DNA from: Gallionella capsiferriformans ES-2
Lineage (GTDB): Bacteria > Pseudomonadota > Gammaproteobacteria > Burkholderiales > Gallionellaceae
Direction of reading: 5' to 3'
Assembly: GCF_000145255.1 (NCBI RefSeq)
Contig: NC_014394.1
Location: forward strand, 806,001-870,000
Length of the DNA stretch: 64,000 nucleotides
Shown here: positions 36,376 to 44,969 of the stretch, piece after piece
How the letters are laid out: each line of letters begins with the position of its first letter
Position numbering within the stretch: the stretch's first letter is position 1
Notes under the pieces: generated by a model
The model's database searches: none
Told to the model about the DNA's origin: nothing
The model's input: only the letters and a program-made list of their open reading frames with translations
Program-made: the position numbers and the translations under genes

Positions 36376-37428
36376 TCAGGGCAGTATGACCAACTCGCCG
36401 GCAATATACGCATCTGGGCGCACGAGCTCGGGTTTCAGGCCGCAGGCATTACAGATGTCGATTTGTCCAGTGCGGAAGCCGGCTTGGAGGCATGGCTCAC
36501 CCGGGGATTTCACGGCGAAATGGATTATATGGCAAAACACGGCGTCAAGCGCAGCCGGCCCGCTGATCTGGTGCCGGGTACGGTGCGCGTGATCAGTTTG
36601 CGGATGAACTATTGGCCAGATGAGGCGCGCGAGGGTTTCGAGGTGCTGGGGCAGGGGGAGCGTGCCTACATTTCGCGTTATGCCTTGGGGCGCGATTATC
36701 ATAAGGTGTTGCGCAAGCGTTTAGCGTTGCTGGCCGACAAAATCCGCGGTGAAGTCGCAGAATTCGACGGACGGGTGTTTACCGACAGTGCGCCGGTGAT
36801 GGAAGTGGCGCTAGCCGATAAGTCAGGTTTAGGCTGGCGTGGTAAGCATACGCTGCTGCTGACGCGCGATCAGGGGTCCTGGTTTTTCCTCGGGGAAATT
36901 TATCTGAATCTGCCTTTGCCTGTGGATGCGCCGGTCGCCGCGCATTGCGGAAGTTGCGATGCGTGCATGCGGATTTGCCCGACACAGGCGATTATCGCGC
37001 CGTATCGGCTGGATGCGCGGCGCTGCATTTCTTATCTCACGATTGAACTCAAGGGCCCCATCCCGACCGAGTTTCGCCCGCTGCTGGGCAACCGGATTTA
37101 CGGCTGTGACGATTGCCAGTTGGCCTGCCCGTGGAATCGGTTTGCCAAGATGACCGTGGAGGCTGATTTCGCCATCCGGCACCATCTGGATGATGTGGGG
37201 CTTGCGGAGTTGTTCGCATGGGATGAGGCGCAGTTCACGGAGCGTTTTGCAGGCAGCGCCATTTACCGCATCGGTCACGAGCAATGGCTGCGCAACATCG
37301 CCGTGGCGCTCGGCAATGCGCCAGCCAGCGAGCAGGTGAGGGCGGCGCTGCAATCGAGGATGAATCATCCGTCAGAATTGGTCAGGGAGCATGTGCAGTG
37401 GGCCTTAGCGCAACAGCCTGAGTCTTGA
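36355..37428 (+). CDS. queG: Epoxyqueuosine reductase
   Basis: A 357-residue cytoplasmic enzyme that converts epoxyqueuosine to queuosine on tRNA, using cobalamin and two [4Fe-4S] clusters. The cluster motifs are CGSCDACMRICPTQAI plus later Cys residues in YGCDDCQLACPWN. A HEAT-like tail ends the protein. The ATG at 36355 gives a normal N-terminus (QNRIPQSGQYDQL); it is divergent from tsaE with overlapping 5' ends, an arrangement also seen in other proteobacteria. Confidence 0.94.
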   Translation: MQNRIPQSGQYDQLAGNIRIWAHELGFQAAGITDVDLSSAEAGLEAWLTRGFHGEMDYMAKHGVKRSRPADLVPGTVRVISLRMNYWPDEAREGFEVLGQGERAYISRYALGRDYHKVLRKRLALLADKIRGEVAEFDGRVFTDSAPVMEVALADKSGLGWRGKHTLLLTRDQGSWFFLGEIYLNLPLPVDAPVAAHCGSCDACMRICPTQAIIAPYRLDARRCISYLTIELKGPIPTEFRPLLGNRIYGCDDCQLACPWNRFAKMTVEADFAIRHHLDDVGLAELFAWDEAQFTERFAGSAIYRIGHEQWLRNIAVALGNAPASEQVRAALQSRMNHPSELVREHVQWALAQQPES

Positions 37429-37529
37429 GGGTATTGTTTGCTACAAAAAAGCGCTGTGGCGGTTTTCTGTAGCGTCAGTTCGTTAAGTAATAAAGCCAAC
37501 GAGTGAAATGAGGACGACGGGTATTTTCA

Positions 37530-40211
37530 TTATTTTTTCCAGATTTTTCGAATCAGTATTTTTTCTAATTCGACCACAATAAACAGCACTACCCCAAAGC
37601 CGATGATGCGTCCCCATGCAGAGGCGTCGATGGCGGCCACTGCAAACATTTGCTGCATGAAGGGCAGGTAGGTAAAAATTGCTTGAATGACTGCTAAGAT
37701 TGCGATGGAGAGCAAGATGTAGGAATTGCCGGTGAAATCATGCCAGGTACGTACCGGCACGAGCAAGTAGCGGCAATTAAACAGGTAAGCTATTTCACCT
37801 ACTACCAACGCATTGACGGCAACGGATCGGCTTTCATTGATGTTGGTGCCGCGCGCACTTTCCCATAAAAACAGCGTGATTGATCCGCCAGCGAGCAGCA
37901 AAGATACGAAAAAAATACGCCAGATCATGAAGCCGGTCAGGATCGCTTCATCGGCTGCGCGCGGCGGCCGCAGCATCATTCCGGGTTCGGATTTTTCAAA
38001 CGACAGTGCCAAAGCCAGCGTGACGGCGGTCACCATATTCACCCACAATATTTGCACAGGGGTGATTGGTAGTGTCATGCCGAACAGGATGGCGAACAGC
38101 ACCATGCCCGCCTCACCACCATTGGTGGGCATGATGAATACGATGGCTTTTTTGATATTGTCATAGACAGTGCGTCCTTCTTCAACCGCATGTGCGATGG
38201 TGGCGAAATTGTCATCGGCCAGCACCATTTCAGCAGCTTCCTTGGCGACTTCCGTCCCTTTTACGCCCATCGCTACGCCGATGTCTGCACGCTTCAGAGC
38301 CGGCGCATCATTTACCCCGTCGCCAGTCATGGCAACGATCTCGCCATTTGCCTGTAACGCCTCGACGAGGCGTAACTTATGTTTCGGGCTGGCGCGCGCA
38401 AACACATCCACATCACGCACAGCCTGACGCAATGCCAAATCATCGAGAAGATCTAAGTCACCTCCTGTCAATGCGCGACCATTGCCTATCTCCAGCCGTG
38501 CAGCGATGGCGTTTGCCGTTTCTACATGGTCTCCGGTAATCATCACAACGCGAATACCTGCTGCTCGACAGTCGCGCACGGCGGTGATGGCTTCATCGCG
38601 CGGTGGGTCGATGATGCCGACCATGCCGAGCAGGGTGAACCCGTCATGCATGTCGTCAAAATCAAGATTGTGTTTCTCGCCTTCTATGTTCTTGATCGCC
38701 ACTGCCAGCACTCTTTGACCAAGCGCGCCTGTCACGGCCATCTTGCTGTGCCATTGCGGCAAATCAAGCGGTAAGTCTTCTTTCAAGCCACGCTGCTGTT
38801 TACACATCAGCAACACTTGCTCCACCGCCCCTTTGACAAAGATGAAGGCATGTCCTTGATGATCGTGATGCAAGGTTGCCATAAAACGATGTTCTGATTC
38901 AAAAGGAATAAGATCAGTGCGCGGCAGCAACGCCTGCTCGAACACAGGATCCATCCCCGCCTTCAGGGCCAGCGTAATGAGCGCACCTTCGGTGGGATCG
39001 CCCACAATGTGCCATATGCCATCGGTTTCGCGAAGTGCGGCATCATTGCAAAGTAGCCCTGCACGCAACAAATCCATGGTCGCGCTATGTTCGGCGATGA
39101 GTATCTCTTTCCCGTTCAGAGAAAATCCGCCATGCGGTGCATACCCACTGCCGCTCACCTCAAGCACTCGTCCAGCTGTCAGTATGCGCTGTACGGTCAT
39201 TTCGCCACGCGTCAGCGTGCCAGTTTTGTCGCTACAAATCACCGTGACCGAACCCAGTGCTTCGACTGCAGGCAATCGACGAATGATGGCGCGGCGCACT
39301 GCCATGCGCTGAACACCAAGCGCGAGCGTAATCGTCAAAACAGCGGGCAACCCTTCCGGAATGGCTGCCACGGCCATGCTTACGGCGGCAAGAAACATAT
39401 CTCCGATATTGTATTGATGGACCAGCCAGCCAAATAAAAAAGTGATTGCTGCCAGAGCCATGATGGCGATAGTCAGCCAGCGCCCGAACACCTCGATTTG
39501 CCTCAGCAGCGGGGTCGTTAGCGTCTGCACTTCTTCCAGTAACGTGCTGATGCGTCCGATTTCTGTATTATCAGCCGTGGCGACTACCACGCCAGTGCCC
39601 TGACCATATACGACCAGGGTACTCGAATAAGCCATGCAATAGCGGTCACCTAACACGCTCTGGAACGGCACCGCGGTGATATTTTTTTCTACGGCAGTAG
39701 ATTCGCCAGTCAATGTCGCTTCTTCGATGCGCAGATTCTTCACGCTCAGCAGGCGCAAATCAGCAGGAACCTTATCTCCGGATTGCAGCAACACGATATC
39801 GCCGGGAACAAGTGCTTCAGCAGCAATCACTTCTCGACGACCTTCACGCAACACGGTCGCCTCAGGCGATAGCATGCGCCGGATGGCATCCATTGCTTTT
39901 TCTGCTTTGCCTTCCTGAATGAAACCTATGATGGCATTGATCATCACGACACCGACGATCACGCTGGTATCTAACCAGTGTGCGAGTAATGCAGTGACTG
40001 CCGCCGAAGCCAGTAGTACATAGATCAGTACATTGTGAAATTGCATCAGGAAGCGCAATAAGGGAGGGCGCTGCCTGTGTGGAGTCAAGCGATTTGCACC
40101 ATACTGCACGAACCGTCGCGATACCTCGTCATTGCTCAGCCCTTGCGGGTCTGACGCAACGGCGGTTAATGCTTCATGCGTGTGGATATGATGCCACTCA
40201 CTTGTTGTCAT
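37530..40211 (-). CDS. P-type cation-transporting ATPase (P2-like)
   Basis: 893 residues with ten membrane helices. Phosphorylation loop DKTGTLTRGE, actuator TGES, MITGDHVETA and TGDGVNDAPALKRAD are all present. The N-terminus has no metal-binding CxxC. The M4 motif PEGLP is that of P2-type pumps (Ca, Na/K). In M6, however, NMVTAVTLAL has Ala where Ca2+ pumps have the ligand Asp of NxxTD. A classical Ca2+ role is therefore doubtful; monovalent cations or Mg are alternatives. It is a single gene; the ORF is complete. Confidence 0.9.
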   Translation of the reverse strand: MTTSEWHHIHTHEALTAVASDPQGLSNDEVSRRFVQYGANRLTPHRQRPPLLRFLMQFHNVLIYVLLASAAVTALLAHWLDTSVIVGVVMINAIIGFIQEGKAEKAMDAIRRMLSPEATVLREGRREVIAAEALVPGDIVLLQSGDKVPADLRLLSVKNLRIEEATLTGESTAVEKNITAVPFQSVLGDRYCMAYSSTLVVYGQGTGVVVATADNTEIGRISTLLEEVQTLTTPLLRQIEVFGRWLTIAIMALAAITFLFGWLVHQYNIGDMFLAAVSMAVAAIPEGLPAVLTITLALGVQRMAVRRAIIRRLPAVEALGSVTVICSDKTGTLTRGEMTVQRILTAGRVLEVSGSGYAPHGGFSLNGKEILIAEHSATMDLLRAGLLCNDAALRETDGIWHIVGDPTEGALITLALKAGMDPVFEQALLPRTDLIPFESEHRFMATLHHDHQGHAFIFVKGAVEQVLLMCKQQRGLKEDLPLDLPQWHSKMAVTGALGQRVLAVAIKNIEGEKHNLDFDDMHDGFTLLGMVGIIDPPRDEAITAVRDCRAAGIRVVMITGDHVETANAIAARLEIGNGRALTGGDLDLLDDLALRQAVRDVDVFARASPKHKLRLVEALQANGEIVAMTGDGVNDAPALKRADIGVAMGVKGTEVAKEAAEMVLADDNFATIAHAVEEGRTVYDNIKKAIVFIMPTNGGEAGMVLFAILFGMTLPITPVQILWVNMVTAVTLALALSFEKSEPGMMLRPPRAADEAILTGFMIWRIFFVSLLLAGGSITLFLWESARGTNINESRSVAVNALVVGEIAYLFNCRYLLVPVRTWHDFTGNSYILLSIAILAVIQAIFTYLPFMQQMFAVAAIDASAWGRIIGFGVVLFIVVELEKILIRKIWKK

Positions 40212-40594
40212 TGTTGAGCCTTTGAGTACGTTTCGCCTAAGAATTTTGCAGGGCGTTCAATTCATTTCCTCTTTGCTTGCCGGGTACATAGTCGATTATG
40301 TTTAGACTGGGCCCACGAACAAAAATAATGTACCTGTATCGCGTAGAGGCCTGTGTGGCGACTTGTTTTTTATGCACCGAAAAAATGGCGTGGTGCTGTC
40401 GCGTGCTGCCACTTCCGCTAATAAAATCCGAAACGCGATGGATTCAAGAAAATGCTAAGCTAGGTTCAGTTTCGGTGCGAAAAGCTTATATCTACACTGA
40501 TTTTCGATCAGCGGTGAATTTTCAAATCGGGGCGTTTTACCCGGGCGAAATCAGCACGGTTACAGAAAATTAAGCATTACGACAAGTCATAATC
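40212..40594. other. Intergenic region upstream of the P-type ATPase
   Basis: 383 bp with the leftward promoter of the pump. GGTACAT (40283-40289) and ATGTACC (40328-40334) form an inverted repeat with a 38-bp loop. A rightward frame at 40298-40573 has no domain and looks spurious. Confidence 0.4.
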
Positions 40595-41368
40595 CTAATC
40601 TTTTATATTGTGTTCACTATTTTGTAGTTCATCAGCGATCAGGTGCAGCAGCAAATCATCGAAGGTGTAGAAGCCATTTTTACATTCAGCGAGCTGAGTC
40701 AAGGCAAAAGCCGCGCCAGTACCAAATGCTTCCCGCCTGATAGAGTCGTGAATCAGGCGCACTGTCTGATAGGGAAAGCCAAAGATAACCTCGTGGTGTC
40801 CGACGATGCCGCCTAACCGCAAAGAAGTAATATTTTCCCCCGCAATTTCTAGCGTATCAGCGATTCTACGCGCGGTGCCCGATATTTCCGGCTTTTCCTT
40901 GAAGTGCTGTTCCAGTATTTTCACATCGGCGAATGGTGCGATCTTGCGCAACAATTTCGCCGCCACGATTAGAAAATTGATGCCTAAGGTGATGTTGGGT
41001 GAACACAATACGCGGGCGTTCTGACTCAAGCTGCGCGCGTATTCCAAATCCTCATCTGAATAGGCCGAGATTGCACTGATCAGCATGATGCCGCGCTTGC
41101 GCACTTCTTCTCCGTAGAGATGAATGCTTTTTGGCGAGGAGAAATCGACCAGCGCATCCACCGGAATATGCTCGAATAAATCTGCGAATGAACGTTGTTC
41201 CAGCCCGATGATTGGGATATCGGTTCCGGGATGAAATTGCTGTCCTGCATTTGTCGAACGCTTCGCAATCCAGCACAATTCAAAACGCGGATCACCGCTT
41301 AAGACATTGGCTACGGCGCCGCCTGCCTTACCGTAACCGACCAAACCCACGCGTATTTTTTTTGGCAT
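40595..41368 (-). CDS. Dihydrodipicolinate reductase-like protein
   Basis: A 257-residue protein with a Rossmann NAD(P) motif (GLVGYGKAGGAV) and a DapB C-terminal domain (FKEKPEISGTARRIAD near residues 150-167). In true DapB the catalytic motif is HH-x3-K-x-D-x-PSGTA. Here the second His is Phe and D-x-PSG is replaced by E-ISG, so the diaminopimelate step is doubtful or altered. It may be a paralogue with another imine or aldehyde substrate. I start it at the ATG in front of PKKIRVGL. Confidence 0.72.
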   Translation of the reverse strand: MPKKIRVGLVGYGKAGGAVANVLSGDPRFELCWIAKRSTNAGQQFHPGTDIPIIGLEQRSFADLFEHIPVDALVDFSSPKSIHLYGEEVRKRGIMLISAISAYSDEDLEYARSLSQNARVLCSPNITLGINFLIVAAKLLRKIAPFADVKILEQHFKEKPEISGTARRIADTLEIAGENITSLRLGGIVGHHEVIFGFPYQTVRLIHDSIRREAFGTGAAFALTQLAECKNGFYTFDDLLLHLIADELQNSEHNIKD

Positions 41369-41691
41369 AATGTTCCTTTTTACCTCGTAATCATTGCAAT
41401 AGGGCTCCACTGTGCCCGACAGCAGTCTAAGCGAGCTTGCCGCTTGTTCGGGCATGGCTGAGCTATTGAACCTTGAAAAAGCTTTTCATCCACAAAAAAC
41501 ACGAAATTCACAAAACGCTTCAAGCAGGCAAGCCGAACTGAGGCTGCTCGCAAATAGATCAAAATATTAGGCCGGTTTTATGATTCGCCAAACCGGTTGA
41601 AAACAAAAAATTATTAAAGTTTGAATTGGTTAGTTTTTTAGACAATTGTGATTTTAAGGTGGGGTGATCGTTTGCCTTCGTTTAGTTTTTT
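41369..41691. other. Intergenic region with terminator-like repeat
   Basis: 323 bp between two leftward genes. CCGGTTT (41572-41578) and AAACCGG (41590-41596) could form the terminator of the nhaD-DUF389 unit on the minus strand. I see no gene. Confidence 0.45.
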
Positions 41692-43074
41692 TTAATGCAT
41701 ATTTATCGAAAGCTTTACCTGATCAACCCCGGTTCGTACCTTTAGCCATGCGTTTATTTTGCGTCTGTCTTCTCTCGAAAGAGATTTTTTTGATGTCAGG
41801 TTAAGTAATAAAACGGTTGAAGCCGCGGCAGGTTTTGTCTGATATTCGTTCGTCTTTGCAATCGACAGTTTCTCAATTTGCGGATATTGCGCAACCAGCT
41901 CGTCGAAGATTTTTTTCTGTTCTTGCAGATAATCGTTCTGTTTTCCTTGCTGTGCACGCAACTTTGCAAGTTCATTTTGCAAATCAGCCAGTTGACTGTT
42001 TTTTACATCGAATGTTTGCTGAGTACTGTTCAATACTTCAGTGAGCAATGTCTTCGACAGTCTCGTCTCGTCCAGTTCCTTGATAACGGTCTGATGCACA
42101 ATCAGCTTGGCATTCGGCATCCGGTATATTTCAAGTTTCTTGGAAAGCTCAATCAAGCGCTCATCGCTGACCTTCTGTCCCACCAGTGTAATGTCGATCA
42201 GCCGTTCATCAGCAGAAATGCTCTGTTTTGCTATAAAGCCATTTTCGAATACCAGCTCTTTTTTAATGTATTCGTTGGCTCTGGACAGAAAGACTTCTCG
42301 TGTCACCATTCCGTAGGCCAGATAGATGCTGGGCAAGACGGTTGCAAACACCACGGCGTAAATGTAGCGTTTGACCTTACGCCCGACCGCCTCGCTGACA
42401 AAGCGTTTATGGGGCGGGTCGATGTAGCTGACTAGCAACAAGGTCGCAAACGCGATAAAAATACAGTTGATTAAAAACAGGAAAAACGCACCAAAGAAAA
42501 TGTCCATTGAACCGTTCGCTATGCCGTAACCGGCGGTACACAGCGGAGGCATCAAAGCCGTTGCGATGGCAACGCCCGGTATGATGTTGGTTTTTTCTTT
42601 GCGGGTGGAAGCAATGATGCCCGCCAGACCGCCGAACAAGGCAATCAGTACATCCCAAATGGTAGGCGTTGTTCGCGCCAGCAGTTCGGATTGAGCAGTG
42701 GATAACGGGCTGATCAGAAAATACAACGTGGAGGTAAACAGTCCAATCAGGATGCAGACGAGTAGATTGCCCAGTGCCTTTTTAATCAGCTCGTAATCGT
42801 TGATGCCCGCCCCATAGCCTATGGCCATAATCGGCCCCATGAGCGGGGAAATCAACATGGCGCCAATGATCACCGCCGTGGAGTTGACATCCAAACCGAT
42901 GGAGGCGATGAAAATCGCCAGCATCAACACCCACAGATTGGTTCCCCTGATCTCAATGCCATCGCGGATACTCTGGTCGATATCGTCGAAACCATGCTGA
43001 TCGGCATTCAGGTTGAATCGAAAAGCCAGCGCGGTTCGAACTCTGGTGATAAAGGCTTGTGCAGATATTTTCAT
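41692..43074 (-). CDS. DUF389 family membrane protein
   Basis: A 460-residue protein. The DUF389 core (about 45-240) has five or six helices, with STAVIIGAMLISPLMGPIMAIGYG as the family signature. A periplasmic or cytoplasmic tail with a coiled coil (about 345-390) follows. The function of DUF389 proteins is not established. It follows nhaD by 54 bp on the same strand, so the two are probably co-transcribed and could share an ion-balance role, which is inference. Confidence 0.85.
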   Translation of the reverse strand: MKISAQAFITRVRTALAFRFNLNADQHGFDDIDQSIRDGIEIRGTNLWVLMLAIFIASIGLDVNSTAVIIGAMLISPLMGPIMAIGYGAGINDYELIKKALGNLLVCILIGLFTSTLYFLISPLSTAQSELLARTTPTIWDVLIALFGGLAGIIASTRKEKTNIIPGVAIATALMPPLCTAGYGIANGSMDIFFGAFFLFLINCIFIAFATLLLVSYIDPPHKRFVSEAVGRKVKRYIYAVVFATVLPSIYLAYGMVTREVFLSRANEYIKKELVFENGFIAKQSISADERLIDITLVGQKVSDERLIELSKKLEIYRMPNAKLIVHQTVIKELDETRLSKTLLTEVLNSTQQTFDVKNSQLADLQNELAKLRAQQGKQNDYLQEQKKIFDELVAQYPQIEKLSIAKTNEYQTKPAAASTVLLLNLTSKKSLSREDRRKINAWLKVRTGVDQVKLSINMH

Positions 43075-43128
43075 CGTAGTTGTTTATTTGTCATGCATTG
43101 TGACGATGCGCAGCTTCAATGCAGCGAC

Positions 43129-44412
43129 TTAGTGAAGCAGACTGTATTGAACGAGATAAACTAGCGCACCTGAAAAATACCCCACCAGCGCCAATCCGCT
43201 GATTTTCTTGATGTACCAGAAGAAGTGAATTTTTTCCAATCCCATCGCAGCCACACCTGCTGCTGAGCCGATAATCAGTATGGAACCGCCGGTGCCTGCG
43301 CAATAGGCAAGAAACTCCCACAAAAAGTGATCTGCCGGATACTGCGTCAGGCTGTACATCCCCATGGACGCGGCGACCAGCGGCACATTATCAACAATCG
43401 CACTGGCAATGCCGATGATCATCACAATGACATCTTGACGTCCGACGGTCTGATCCAGCCACTGGGCCAGCGCGGTCAGAATGTGCGTATGTTCCAGCGT
43501 GGCGACCGACAGCAGAATGCCGATGAAAAACACCAGTGAACCCATATCGATCTTGCTCAGGGCATGTCCTAGCGTTAGTTGTTGCTTATTGTGATCTTCC
43601 TGATGACGATGCAGCAAATCGCTCACCAGCCACAGAATGCCCAATCCGAACAAAATACCCATAAAAGGAGGAAGGTGCGTGAGTGTCTTGAAAGCTGGCA
43701 CCGCCAGCAAAATGGCCAAACCAGTGAAAAATATCAGATTGCGCGCAAATAAGGTTATGTGCATATCGGGGGCGCCAGCAACACGCTGAGGCGCAACCAC
43801 ATCTCGACCGCGTAAAGTATAGGCCGTGATGGCGAGTGGTACCAGCATACTGACTAATGCAGGCAGCAGCACGCCCTTGATGATCGCCAGACTGGTAATT
43901 TGCCCGCCTATCCACAGCATCGTGGTGGTCACATCGCCCAGCGGCGACCAGGCACCACCTGAATTTGCGGCGATGACGATAATACCTGCAAAAAATAGCC
44001 GGTCATCGTGTCGTCCCAGTAATTTTCGCATCAGTGAGATCATCACAATGGTCGTCGTCAGGTTATCCAGAATGGCGCTGAGAAAAAAGGTAACGAACCC
44101 TACCAGCCACATCAATCTGGAGAGTTTGGCGGTTTTAATGTGTGTCGTGATGATATCGAAGCCGTTGTGGGCATCCACTACCTCGACAATCGCCATTGCC
44201 CCCATCAGAAAAAATACGATCTGAGCCGTTCCCATCAGCGATTCAGCTAATTGATCGCTTACTAATTGTGCATCGCTGACAGACAGTGCGTAGATCGTCC
44301 ATAGCAGCCCAGCCCCAATCAGGGCAGAGGCAGATTTGTTGATTTTGAGCGGATGTTCCAGCGCGATAGCTGCGTAGGCAATGATAAATATGATGATCAA
44401 TGAGGTAAGCAT
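43129..44412 (-). CDS. nhaD: NhaD-type Na+/H+ antiporter
   Basis: A 427-residue membrane protein with about 12 helices. Family motifs include MGAMAIVEVVDAHNGFD, ILDNLTTTIVMISL and NSGGAWSPLGDVTTTMLW, with conserved Asp and Asn in the transport path. It exchanges Na+ or Li+ for protons. Its start lies 2 bp after the end of a decayed pentapeptide-repeat gene, and DUF389 follows. Only a weak AGG precedes the ATG. Confidence 0.92.
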   Translation of the reverse strand: MLTSLIIIFIIAYAAIALEHPLKINKSASALIGAGLLWTIYALSVSDAQLVSDQLAESLMGTAQIVFFLMGAMAIVEVVDAHNGFDIITTHIKTAKLSRLMWLVGFVTFFLSAILDNLTTTIVMISLMRKLLGRHDDRLFFAGIIVIAANSGGAWSPLGDVTTTMLWIGGQITSLAIIKGVLLPALVSMLVPLAITAYTLRGRDVVAPQRVAGAPDMHITLFARNLIFFTGLAILLAVPAFKTLTHLPPFMGILFGLGILWLVSDLLHRHQEDHNKQQLTLGHALSKIDMGSLVFFIGILLSVATLEHTHILTALAQWLDQTVGRQDVIVMIIGIASAIVDNVPLVAASMGMYSLTQYPADHFLWEFLAYCAGTGGSILIIGSAAGVAAMGLEKIHFFWYIKKISGLALVGYFSGALVYLVQYSLLH

Positions 44413-44413
44413 T

Positions 44414-44718
44414 TCAATAAGCCTGTGAAAAATGTAAATGTATGATGGGCCGTATGGCAGTAGACACTGTCAAGTTTAACGCCTCGCAGTTCGGATTCGC
44501 ACTACTTAAGATAGCACCTTTCAGGCTGTCTCCGGCAAAATTTGCCTGTCCAAGGTCGGTATTTTGAAAGTTTCCCCATTGAGTTTAACGCCACGCCAGT
44601 CAATGCTGCAAGCTTCGCGCTCCTTGCGGCATTCGGCAAATGCGCTATTGACTGAGAGTATTGTTATGCTGAAAACAACGCTAAATATAAAAAATATCAG
44701 CTATTTTTATACGTGCAT
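44414..44718 (-). pseudogene. Decayed exported pentapeptide-repeat protein
   Basis: Leftward translation gives a signal peptide (FSVVFSITILSVNSAFA), then CSIDWRGVKLNG, and in the next frame NFQNTDLGQANFAGDSLKG. Together these read as pentapeptide repeats with Leu/Phe every fifth residue. The frames switch at the CCCC run at 44574-44577; restoring one lost base puts the repeats in perfect register. In addition, the in-frame ATG at 44718 is followed by stops at 44707-44709 and 44701-44703, and no other standard start exists. A nearby ATA codon may be a mutated ATG. The remnant ends immediately before nhaD. Confidence 0.75.
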
Positions 44719-44969
44719 TGCAGCCTCGCAGGTCAAATTATTTTGGTAAGCTAATGGCGTACCGCATATATGCAATCTTATTCCCTGAAAATAAGAGGCG
44801 ACCCGACGGATTGCTGGATAAATAACCTGGCTTAAACACCGCTCCTGCAGCGTATACGAGCAAAAATATGCCAGCATGTACGGGATGCACTTACGAGTTC
44901 TACGGATGCAGGCAATCCATGAAAGCGGATACGGTCGTTATAACGGCTAACGAATATTGAGGTTTAATG
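44719..44969. other. Intergenic region between divergent units
   Basis: About 250 bp with the rightward promoter for the secreted protein gene. Leftward TTGACC and TATAAA boxes (44706-44736 area) could have driven the decayed pentapeptide gene. No other feature is seen. Confidence 0.35.

Noticed and set aside
37440..37473. GCTACA/TGTAGC repeat between queG and the P-type ATPase
   Set aside because: Long loop, short stem and no T run; not called as a terminator.
40298..40573. Rightward ORF of 91 codons
   Set aside because: No domain, no ribosome site, and located in the promoter region of the P-type ATPase.
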